In this document: piece after piece, positions 26,721 through 39,306 of the stretch | Position numbering within the stretch: position 1 is the stretch's first letter | Layout: the number at the start of each line of letters is the position of its first letter | Origin: Urechis unicinctus | Lineage: Eukaryota > Annelida > Polychaeta > Xenopneusta > Urechidae | Length of the DNA stretch: 64,000 bases | NCBI GenBank assembly: GCA_034190875.2 | Contig: CM067348.1 | Coordinates: forward strand, 44,558,012-44,622,011 | Reading direction: 5' to 3' | Translations under genes and position numbers: made by a program | The notes under the pieces: model-generated | What the model was told of the DNA's origin: nothing | Databases searched by the model: none | What the model saw: the letters and a program-made list of their open reading frames with translations, nothing else

Positions 26721-27584
26721 AACAGACGCGTGTTTACTAGATAAATGATTGACAGCACAGGCTATTGGTGCAGAGTGAGATGCTACAAGTGAATGATTCG
26801 GGTTGACATGGAAGGTTACAGAAATAATCGATGGATATACTGTAGGTCAACTTCAAATAGCAATTGCACTACGTTATCTCAATGTGCTTCCTTTGCCTCT
26901 TTGTGAAAACATGGTAGCAAAGTACATGCTAGATATTTGGGTTATTGGCTTTATATTCATAGGTTACAATTAACAATTGCTAGATATTTCAATTAATTAT
27001 TGTAAGTTATCTGGGTTATGCTTTGTATGCATAAGTTAGAATTAACACGAATGCTCTTTAGTACAATCGTTTCTGCTTTGTATGCATTTTTCAATTAACG
27101 CGAATGCTAGTGTACAAATCTAAAGATAAAGTGTAATTTTAAAGATAAAGTTTTCTACATGTATATCAATATTGCCCACTAGACTTTTGCTTAATATATT
27201 TACGGATCACTTGCCCTCTACCTGTCTTACAGTTCTCAGATTTTTAAATAGAGGAACCGCTTGAAATATAGCGCTGCCATGTAATTGAATACATTTGTTG
27301 AGGTAAGCTGCGTAATTCGATCAAAGTTGAGGTAGTTTTGTCTAATATATTTCGTTGTGTTTCAATCATTGTAAGTCCCTAATGCACATATACGACGCAA
27401 TAATTACCTACCTAATGATCATAAGTATAGGTACGTCCCGGCGGGCTATACTTATGTTTAACCAGATGGGCTAGGGTGATTTTAGGTACCCAAAAGTATC
27501 GTTATATATTTAAATGCATGTCAGTCATGGCAATATAAAAAATATTTGGTTAATCAACTACAGGCTGGGTGTGTGAATGCATCG
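26721..27584. other. Non-coding stretch, nothing recognised
   Basis: AT-rich sequence with only short chance ORFs. Confidence 0.45.
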
Positions 27585-27898
<314 letters not shown>

Positions 27899-28589
27899 CA
27901 TATACCATATATACCACGAATAGAAATTTCTATTACTGTAACAACTCGAAAAAGTGTGATGTAGTTTGGCATATTTGTGAAGAAAGGAAAGCGACTTTTA
28001 TTGTATAGGGAAATTTGTATTGACAAAGGCTGGTCTCTACCACACTGTGAATCGGATACAATCTTGTTATGAACTGATGTAAAATTTCGTAAATTGAACA
28101 ACAAGATTGACTTGACATCGGGGAAGCTTCTGTTTAGACCTGGTAGATACCGTTTAATAATTCATTAGTACCATTATCTTTTATAATCCGTTAAACACTG
28201 CAAACTTTTAACAATGACGATGTGGTAATAGAATGGATGCATAGCATCATTATTCAAGACGAAGCCTGTCAGCGAAAACAGTAAACATATTTATTCTGTT
28301 ATTACAGTCTACAATCATAATTCCTAGAACATTAGATAAGCTAACTAAATAAGACAACGCTTTTTAAAAAAATAGTGTGTATTGTATCTGGTATAGAATC
28401 ACTTTTGGTGTTTATCATGTTGCCCTCGGTCATGGTATTGTACCTTCGTGCTTTTTACCGCATGACGAATCTTATCGTCGGTATAATATTTTCATCTAAC
28501 TGTTTTACATATTCATCAATCAAATTCGTCATGGGAAATAACATGATAACTATTCTCTATAGCTGCATATCCATATGAACAAATATTCG

Positions 28590-29527
28590 ATCACTTTGAC
28601 AGCCTATGTAAACATTCAGAATGTTACCTCAAGGCCAGCCTCAGTGCCCAAATATATGTCGGCTACTTTATCAAAACGTTTATTGTGCATATTGTCGTCA
28701 CACTTTCAATCCTTTTTCTTAGAATGATCGTGCAACCCACATTAGACATACAAGGTTTTAAATACTTTATTCTCGCTGTTTATGACAAATTATACCGTAA
28801 GGCGGCAGTGTCAGAATCGCGGACCTAAGGGCATGTCAAACCGTTCAAAAATGGTATTGCTGAAACCACTTCGTAATTGCTGGTCCCACACCAGGTTTTG
28901 CAATGCTACGAAAATAACGGCGATTGGCGCTGACAATAATTCTGGTTTCTGTCACATTATGAGTTATGCTACATAATCAAAGACACAGAAAATTGGTTGG
29001 TTAGACGCTGTCACGTAGATATCGTATATTATGAAATAGGCAATAAAAGATGATTTCGGTAGATTAAAAAAAAACATCTATTATTAGCTTTGGACAAATA
29101 TTAAATATATTACCATGATCCATGGCGAAAGTCTGTTTATTGTGTAACTAAAAATTATTACAGTAATGGTTAGAGGAAACGTGTTTCTTCTAGCAAAATG
29201 GTAGTTTTGATGCGTTCAAAAATGTAACCAGATCCAATCGGTAGCATTACTTGTTAACAAGTGAACAAATGCTACATTGCGCAATATGACTAGTAAGAAA
29301 TGGAAAACATTACCGATACCTCAGGCAACATGAATCTTCTAAAAATCAAAACCAACGACTGGGAATAGTTTTTCTTAATGCAACAAGATGCGTGCATGTA
29401 TATTGCACATTTAACATCATTAAAACCTCGAAACAGAAATGGCTTTAGTTATCTCAAATGCATTTATTCCACATATATGTGTGTATAAAAAAGAGTATGT
29501 ATATATATATATATATATACATATATA

Positions 29528-29602
<75 letters not shown>

Positions 29603-29900
29603 ATATGCATATATATCTTCATATCAATATATACATACATATAGATGTATATTTATTTATATATATACATATATACTCAAACTATTCATAGCGCTGGTCG
29701 TATGTAAATGATTAGCACAAACGCTACGCATAAATAATCTCGTAGAAAACATCACCATATATAGACTGCAATGGCGAACATTTAATGAATGCTGGTTAAA
29801 ATAAACTCATAATCAAGAACATACCTACAACTTAGTGGAAAAAGATGAAGGCGCGTTGCATTATAAATATGGCGAACAGTCCAATTAACATCCTGATAAT
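28590..29900 (+). repeat. Tandem segmental duplication, unit 1
   Basis: Shares ordered blocks with about 30065-30920: 'attcagaatgttacctcaag', 'gccagcctca', 'actttcaatcctttttct', 'ccacaccaggttttg', 'aatgcaacaa', 'acctacaactta' and 'tatggcgaacagt'. This unit holds a (TA)n array at 29497-29680 that unit 2 lacks. Confidence 0.8.
29497..29680. repeat. (TA)n array inside duplication unit 1
   Basis: A TA array followed by TACATACATATAGATGTA-type sequence. It is absent from the matching place in unit 2. Confidence 0.9.
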
Positions 29901-30064
29901 TGATGGAATGACAATGTTGCAGATTCATGAAGTTTTGCACGAGCCCAAAGTTCTACTAGTATTGTTAGCACAGAAAAGCACATCCGATCGTGAATCATCT
30001 AACTGTTACATATTTGTATAAAAGAGAATAACATAACTATTCTCTATTATCATAAAAATAATAA

Positions 30065-30925
30065 TGAGATACATGGACATTCAGAATGTTACCTCAAGGC
30101 CAGCCTCAATGCCCAATATCATTTCTTTCAACCGTTTATTGGCTATTATTGTCGTCCCACTTTCAATCCTTTTTCTTAGAATGATACTGATATTAGACCA
30201 TCAAGGTTGAAGTACTTTATTCTCGCTGTTTTCTGACAAATTATACCGTGCCGTAAAACACCAAAAGGGCATGTACGTCCATGGTATTCTCTCATGCATC
30301 CCACACCAGGTTTTGCCCGTAACAGTGATTTAGCTGACAATCTGTTTTGATATCATGCTACATATTCAAAGCACAAAAACTGATCCTGTCACGTAATGTC
30401 ATACAGCCTTAAATTCGCTGTAGTGGAAAATAAATATCTTTCCATGATCCATCGAAATTTTAGTTATTTACAGTATTGGTATGTAAGCAAAATGGTATAT
30501 AGTAACCAATCCAATCCATTACTTGTTAACAAATGCTACATTGCGAAGAAATGGAAAACATTGGCCGACTGGGATTATTTTTTTCTTAATGCAACAAATA
30601 TGTATGCACATTAACGCATTACTCGAAACAATGGCTTTAGTTATCCAATGCATTAATGCATGGGAGTGACTCATTGTTTCAGATCGGTGATTGAGGCGCT
30701 GAAATGTTGCGCACCTGTCTACTGCATGGTATCACTATGTCAAACTATTCATTCTGCGTCAGCTACGGAGAAAAAATTTAGAGCGGTAATTTCAGCAAAA
30801 ACTCATAGCACTCCATTTGATGAATGCTGTAAATAAATCATAATTAAGAAAATACCTACAACTTATGGAAAACGATATAATAATTTATGGCGAACAGTAG
30901 AGATAGAAGCTATATAACCGGCTCA
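30065..30925 (+). repeat. Tandem segmental duplication, unit 2
   Basis: Shorter copy of 28590-29900, with many deletions and no TA array. No coding function was recognised. Confidence 0.8.
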
Positions 30926-33900
30926 ATTAATGCACGTTAAGAGTGTGATTTACTGACATAGCTTGTTACATGCTAATAGCAAGTGCACAAGAGAGGACGT
31001 CGAATGGCTTCAAACAACATTACATTCAATCCTATTTAATCATTATCGACTCTCTCAAGGTGGCATGCGTCGGCAATGCCAAGCCGTTAAAGAGATTAAT
31101 ATCGCTTTGCCCTTGGACAAGATAGAAGGCTTGAACTCCAAATACTTAGACCTTGTGGTCCTGTGATTATTTCACAAGCATTGATCCTTCCTAACCTTTA
31201 ACTGTATACTTTTTTCCTACGAAGCTTATAGTTGGCAACTACATTTTAAGCAATTGCATGAAGTAGATGCATGCTGTTGTACTATTTGTTTCGTGATTCA
31301 AAGTATTAAGGCAAAATGCCTCAAGGTTGTAGATAAATCTCCTTTGGGGTACGCTGTAAAGAGTACTAACTAATAACAAATTTTCATGCACTTACTGAAC
31401 TTACTAATATAGTCGCCTATAAATTAAATCTGTGACAGTAATCTGTAGTTATGAATAATCCATATATGTATTGCGTGCATACCAATGTGCGGTTAACAAT
31501 TACTAACGGTATTGTAATCGTACTTGGTCAATCGTTGAAACGTAACTGTGTATATATTCGGTGTAGCAAATAATCTTACAGTTTGAAGTTGTTTGGACGT
31601 CGCCTTCTCAACATATGCTTGCTTGCTTAATTATATACAATCATAATGAATTTGTAGTTTTGGTTGTCGCATAACACAAAAGAATCACAGAACCAACATT
31701 AGACAACTGTCCATCCCTACTCACAAAAAGACCCAAATGTATAGTTTAATGAGCTTAAGAACATACTGAGCATTGATTTTGGTGATGTCTGTGTTGGTCC
31801 TGATCCTTATTAAATCATTAAATATAATAATATAGTAGTAAATAGTGTTGCAATATACGTATATCCGGCTAATGGATGCTTGTTGCTCAAACGTCTCGGC
31901 GAAAACACAATAGCGGTTGCATTGCAGCGTTTAGGTCATATTGCTAGATATTCTGCTGTAGCTATCTATTGGTTGTTTACTCGTTTACTGTACAGAACAG
32001 AACAAGTGCCCTTTTTGTAGTTAATGATAATGTTATCTGATATAATCTGTTTATCCCTGTCGCTCCAACTGTGACAAGTTACTTACCCTGATATAGGATC
32101 CAACTTTGCTAGATCCCGGTTTCTCTTAGCATATCCTGTCGATTGTATAACCACAAAGTACCGAGCGCTCAGTTGTACACGATACATTGTTCTGTTGGAA
32201 TTAATGATGAATGACATATGCCTTGGCTAAGCAAATCTATCCAGAAAAAATGGCATTGCACACTTGCCGAGATGGACATATTGTAAAAGCAATTGTTATC
32301 TTAACCCCACCAGTAATTCCATTCACGATTTATGAAGCTGATATATATGTATGGTAGCGATAGATGCATACTAATCAGAAAACTGTAAGGTGGTATACTA
32401 TATTATTTTGAAAGATAACTACACTTAGACAGCGCCGATGTACCGCATGTTGAAATAATCCTCCTTAATATTTTACCATGACGCATCACATATTTGTTCA
32501 ATGTACCATCGACTGGATAATTTTATGTGTTGCACTAATGAGCAGATATAAATAGAATGAACGTGTTTACCTATAAAGTTGGTGCTGTAAAAATTATGAA
32601 AATCAGCGTACTTGCAGCAGTTTTCATCACATAGATGAGACATTAAGCTTGAGGAGTTGTTTTTTATTGAACGTCTTTGGCACACTGTGTTATTCAATGT
32701 AAAATTTCCTCTGTATATGTCAACTCATCGATGAATATGAATAAATGGCCGCTGTGTTCATTGGTATTCGGCGCAGTTAAACTTAATGTAAAATTGCGTA
32801 AATATTTACATAAAGAAATGTAAAGTTATGGCTGAGTCTTTTCATCTCAGCCAAAGTAATGCGCTATGACAAAACTCACGATGGTTAGAAAATTTTTGAG
32901 CACTGAATATAAACTTGATATCGGATAATTTTTTCAGGGTATTTTACTAACCTCTCGCTTATAGTTCCAATAATGTTGTTATAACAATGCTGGACTACAG
33001 TATTAAATACGACGCAAATCTAAGACAATACGTAACATAATTGGCATGTAAAATATAGTTTACTAGGTTGAATAGTGCTGAGGGAATTTCCCGAAAGTAA
33101 GCCAACAGTCCATCGTTTTAATCTTCAGTAATGATCGTGTCTTAGTTTGCACCAATGGTATTAATAACAGATAATGCCAAAAAATACCTTGCACTTTAAG
33201 ATATTTCTCGTGTGCCTTTTGGCAGTTGTTGAATTTCTGTTTGAGAACTGCTCATGTACTGAATCCACGCACGATATCAAGCTACGTCGTTGCTTGATTC
33301 ATTGCTTCGCAAGCAGGATCGTGAATTGGTTGGAGTGGAGCCCTATTCCATACATCAAGCAAGGCTGATGTTAAAGTTAAGACAAATATAAAAAGCAATA
33401 TCCGATTACGTCTTAAGACTTAATCACCTAAAAACTTACGTTTAGCGAATGGCCATTTAGCATACTCTGTCTGTAGCCCACTTAAGATACATTTACATCA
33501 TCAATGTTTTCATCGATATAAATATTTAGATTCCAAGATAACCATACTAATACTATTGTCTTTCATAACGCCTTATGCTCAAGACTAGCTTGTTACTTCG
33601 CATAATCATTGACCCATCTGTTATTAGATATCTTTATTATTCGACATCACATGCATCAGTATTTAACCACTACGTCCCAAACAGTAAGGCTTCATAGCCA
33701 CACAGACCCCGTTCATTGATGGTATGCAATTAAAGGTTTCTATGCATAATATTTCCATATGATCTAGTAAGTACAATGAAATTTTGAACAATATTTATGC
33801 CTTAATCGTTTACAACTGGAATAACAAATAAAGCAACTAAAATATAATATTTATTTTGATTGTTATTGTAACTCAAAGCCTTTGAATATGATTCACCGGC

Positions 33901-36900
33901 GAACATGATTCAAACCATGTATAACAGGATGTGATGGACCAAGGTTAAAATATGGTAATGAGGGAACTTGTCGGCCCTAGGGGCATGTCATATTTGGCAT
34001 GCCAAAAACAACAACGTTGAAGGTCCTTTGACAATATAATGTATATCATAAATGGATTTGATATAAATGGCTGACACCTACAAACGCCTCGGGATTGATT
34101 AAATTGCATCCTCCATCAGTATCGCCGCTACGCAGTCAGGATTCTTACAAAAAGATATGAGGTTTGCGGTTTCTGAATGCCATCACAACATCTAATGTTC
34201 CGATTTTCAACTACTCTTTATCATTCAACCATTCCCATTTCGATTGTAATAAACACAAAACTCTTAATGCAATACCGATACGCAAATTACTGTCGCATAT
34301 GCGCGATTTGATGTCCACTCACGCGATGACATTCAACGTGCATAGGTCACGGGATTGTATGCGTTGTGTAAGCGTAAAACATCATTTTCATTGATTGAAT
34401 CGAGATTTCGGAATTGTATTGTTGTTATGATAATGTAAGCTGTTTTTATACTATAGACAAAATATCACTGGCTCCAATCTGCTACTGTGAGAGTATTGTT
34501 ATGTAAATCCTCATTAGATTTACGCATTGGCAATGTTCAACGAAAGTACCGCTTTGCCAAATTTGTATCATAATTGGCTCCTGTGAACCTAGATATGGAC
34601 AATATGCTGTGTAACTTTAGGGTGCGGATTTGTTTTAAAAATGTATGTGATGGTTTTGTTTATATATGTCACTAATAAATCGCCTCGTAAAATTGTCAGC
34701 TTCTGCTATCTAAATGATTTAACGAAAGATTACAGAGCATATTTGTTTAAAATCTGCTCTTCATCGGATTCGTGCCGCTTTGCAATCATCTTATATAATT
34801 TGTTCCATCAAAATTACTATGGCATGTTTTGTCTTCGAATCTTAACAGCTCGAAAGTCAGCCTCTGTCAAGATAATCTCATTACTAATTGTTACAAATCG
34901 CATGCAACGCTCATTGTAATTCTACATAATGGAGATTAGTTGGAAAGGTGCACAATTACGTGATTCATTTTTTTCTCGGAATTACTTAATAAACGATGCT
35001 GTAACTCGCGAGCAGTAAATGCTGTACCAGGCAGTCTAATCGCCGTCGTTACGGTACTGATATCAAGGAATTATCATTAAGAATGAAGATACACCATATT
35101 AGTAGGAAACGGTTGACAGAACAATACATCATTTGCTACGAGATAATCTAACTGCCAGTATCATGCAAAAACCGACAAAGTTCAACGCATACCCGTTATA
35201 TCAAATGTTTAACATAAACCTAAGCTTCTGTGACGCGATTCTTGAGTGCGGATGCAAATAGACTTGCTAACACGTAAATGAATATGTTTATGAACATCTA
35301 TTCATGTAGACGTAATTAGCGTGTCGCCTCGTAGTAAAGTGGTAATTAAAAGTGAGGTATATGACGATTGCTTCAATCACACCACTTAAACAGAAGATTG
35401 AGTGCACTACTTGTAATGGATTAATCTCGCCAACAAATGTAAGCCGTGCACGAACGTTCTGTGTGTTTCTGCTCTTTGTACTTAATAATAAATCTCAACA
35501 TTTTTCATACGACAAAAGACCCCCGAAGATTGCAAATTGTTGAATGCCAAATTTACAACAAACCTACCCATCATCATAACGTACTCTCTCAGTCAACAGT
35601 TTGATGGAGTAACCCCTCACAGCTGATATTAATTATGAACCTCAGATTTCCAGACCCACTCCACCGCCACCCCGACTCTCTCCTCAAACATACACCATAT
35701 TCTTTAGCCACATGCCCATCCTTCCCAGCCCGAGCAACTTCCAAACCCCCACTAACCAGGCTAAAACATGTCCCATGTGAGTTGAGATAGCGTTCCTTAA
35801 TCGTTGAGGGGAATCACTTTTACATTTTAAAATTAGATCTATCCTGGCCTCCGAGCTCGGTACATCTTTTTCCAGCATTTAGGCAAAGTTTCATGTATAA
35901 TTCAAACGTTCAAGTTAAGTGTTAAAATTCAAGTTTCTTCTTAACCCTACGCCTAGGGTTCAAGTCTTTGTTATCACAAGTGCGACTATTAAACCTGACC
36001 TTATCCGAAGCTCGTAAATAATTCATATCAAAAGTGAACTCAAAAGGATGTATTCATTGGCTACAACTGTACATTAATGCTGGAGAGAGATGCGATCGCG
36101 ATACGACAAAACCATAACCTAATGTGGAAATAAATGTTTTATGGCCATTACTGGAATCTTAATGAATTAATCCTTCTGAGTTCACCTTTGATATAAATGA
36201 TATTTGCAGTGCATTGTTGAACAGCATATCCTTTGTCGCGTGCATACTATTGATTGTGCTACACCGTTTAGTTGGCATACTGCAGCTAATTATAATTGTC
36301 GATTTAAAAAAAATGACGAGCTTCTGATTAAATCACAAATTGCTGTAGAACTCTAGTACAGAAGGCAGTGGAGCATCACTCTTATCCAGGGGTACTTTTC
36401 GCAGCAAAGAGTTTATAGCTACACTAAAAGGGCGCACTTCGAGTGGCTCTACGGTGATCTCTTCCCTTATTATAATTCATCGCAATCGTAAGGGGGCGCT
36501 ACCGTGACACAACCAAAAAGCACATGGGAATACTGGGCAGTGCAATTAATGAGAGCGGGAAAAATGTCGTTTTGCAGAGCCTTGTCGATGCCAAAACACG
36601 CCGCACTAAAGGACTATGAATGGCGAAAATGTCAGTACACTATTTAGTAAATGTTAATTTGATAAATTTCCCGGTCTGGGGTACACTTATTAAAAACAGT
36701 TCTCCTCTAAAAGCGTCCGCGCAGCTCACGATCATTCATGTCCACATTGTAGATGGTAGTTTCAGATTATGAATAACTATCAGATGCGATGAAACTGGCC
36801 TGGGGTCGTTATTCACATTTTGGCCTGTCAGGGGCCGTTAAGGTCTCGAGCGAAGAGTGCATAGCTACGCCAAGCTTCATGACGATTATGAAATTACACG

Positions 36901-36945
36901 AAAGACAACCCGACATTAGGCGACGACCCCATGATCAAAAGCACA
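30926..36945. other. Non-coding stretch, nothing firmly recognised
   Basis: About 6 kb with no supportable gene. GC-richer patches at about 35650-35880 and 36370-36930 look unlike the surroundings, but neither shows a recognisable domain, terminal repeats or a polymerase III promoter pair. The second patch runs up to the left end of the Polinton. Confidence 0.4.
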
Positions 36946-37259
36946 TTTTGTATATGTTATACCAGAGCCCCCCCATGGAGTTGCCCACCCCCCAGGATCC
37001 CCCCACGCGTTGACCACGTGATCATGTGACGTGTTTGGACTTGCGCCAGGTAGTGATGCTATGTGTCCACATGATATGATGTAATGCATTGTTAAGATGA
37101 GTTGTTGAGTGTTTAAAGGTATTGAGTGGGGTTCTCTAGGAATAACAATGGGTTTAGTAAATATTGTAGTTGAAGGTATCTATTCAAATGATATACCCAC
37201 GCCACTTGAGAATGGTGTAATCGTTTGGGATCACAATGAACTTGGGAAGACGTGTTTGA
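36946..37259 (+). repeat. Polinton left terminal inverted repeat (314 bp)
   Basis: Reads as the exact reverse complement of 53177-53490. It begins TTTTGTATATGTTATACC and includes C runs, a BamHI-like GGATCC, a CACGTG (37015-37020) and CATGTGACGTG. Similarity continues weakly for about a dozen bases beyond 37259. Confidence 0.95.
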
Positions 37260-37756
37260 TATGTTAGTAAATAGGCAAAGTGGCTATTGATGGTTGAGAA
37301 TAATAATGGGTGTTGAGTATAGCTTGGGTTAGGATTACAAATTGTAACACTAAAGTTGTAAACTGTAACAGATGCGAATAAGGTTGGATTGAAGAATGTC
37401 TGTGAAGTTTGCTATTGATATGTCAAGTAGTGTAAACGACAATTGGGATTAAGAATGTCTGCTAAGTACAACGACAATGAGCCTTTTCCAATGTAATACT
37501 TGGGAATAACAATGCGTTGAGAATGTTTTTGAAATTCGCCATGTGTCAGCTGTAACAGATGAATGAAGAAGCTTAACGTGGGAAAGAGGTCGTTTGTGTG
37601 ATGGAGTACTTATCAATGGGTTAAAAATGTTAACACAATCAACAGTGCCGGCTGTGAAAGCTGTGGTCAATCTCCCCCATACCTAACATGAGGAAAGCTT
37701 TCAACATGGAATTTGAAATCCTACAGGCGACGCCTTCTTAATCCTGAATAATTGTC
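37260..37756. other. Polinton left subterminal non-coding region
   Basis: No ORF was supported. It contains degenerate copies of a phrase from the inverted repeat, GGAATAACAATGGGTT (37139), at about 37298 (GAATAATAATGGGTG) and 37503 (GGAATAACAATGCGTT). AAGAATGTCTG also appears twice (37393, 37450). Confidence 0.6.
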
Positions 37757-37759
37757 GCC

Positions 37760-37767
37760 TATAAATA
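37760..37767 (+). promoter_or_regulatory. TATA box for the leftmost Polinton gene
   Basis: CTATAAATATGG lies about 95 bp before the candidate ATG at 37857. The polymerase gene has a similar TATAAATGGGG. Confidence 0.55.
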
Positions 37768-37856
37768 TGGTTCCAATCGTTAGTAGTCACCAAAGCTCAT
37801 CTCACGAAATAGGAATCACTCCTGTACCACATCATCACATCATAGTCGCAAAGAAA

Positions 37857-38591
<735 letters not shown>

Positions 38592-38740
38592 AAATCAATA
38601 AAAAAAATGTACTAACCACACTGGTATTTTCATGCTTTCTGATGATATTTATATACACTTTAAGCGGCGAAGAGAGATGTGTTCCTAGTTAAGTCGGATT
38701 TCGAAATGAGGTTTTTCGTCCCGGAACACGTGGTCGGCCG

Positions 38741-38858
38741 AATTAAAGCCTTTGCGCACGACCCTTTGCGTAGCTTCACACTTGAATACAGCGTGTGCGA
38801 ATAAAAGCGTTTGCACACGGTCCGCTGCGTAGTTTCACGGTTGAATGCCGCGTGCTGT
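38741..38858 (+). promoter_or_regulatory. Tandem 59-bp duplication upstream of the polymerase TATA box
   Basis: Two adjacent imperfect copies, 38741-38799 and 38800-38858. Both contain AAA-GC-TTTGC-CACG, TGCGTAG-TTCAC and TTGAAT-C-GCGTG. A CACGTG sits just before (38727-38732). The second copy ends next to TATAAATG at 38861. Position suggests promoter-proximal control elements. Confidence 0.6.
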
Positions 38859-38860
38859 AA

Positions 38861-38868
38861 TATAAATG
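38861..38868 (+). promoter_or_regulatory. TATA box of the polymerase gene
   Basis: TATAAATG about 70 bp upstream of the polymerase ATG at 38931. The same core precedes the leftmost gene. Confidence 0.65.
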
Positions 38869-39214
38869 GGGGTGGAAATATAGGAAAAATTCACAATCTG
38901 AGTCAGCTATCAGACCCAAGACGATCCAAGATGGAGCCAGCAAGAAAACGCTTTTGTCGTCGTTCGAGTTCATCAGAGTGTAAGCATGAGTTATTCATTT
39001 AAATATTATTTATCCTAGTGAATTTAATTCGGAGCGATATCCGATGATAGCTACAACTAAATAAAAAATTTATCTCGAAATAACTGTATTCAGACTAACG
39101 ATTGTTACCATTTGGCTTCAGTACTTTGGGAGGGTCCAAATGATCAGGAATTGATTACATATATGGCGGGATACGAGCGCGATCAAGGTAAAATATCAGT
39201 CGAGGTTTTTTTGA

Positions 39215-39218
39215 TATA

Positions 39219-39303
<85 letters not shown>
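39215..39303. repeat. (TA)n array in polymerase intron 2
   Basis: About 43 TA units wholly inside the intron 39188-39390. Confidence 0.9.

Positions 39304-39306
<3 letters not shown>

Noticed and set aside
35945-35965. B-box-like GGTTCAAGTC suggesting a tRNA or SINE
   Set aside because: No matching A box, acceptor stem or cloverleaf could be drawn around it.
38640-38720. Additional exon between the leftmost gene and polymerase
   Set aside because: No open frame with splice sites and family resemblance.
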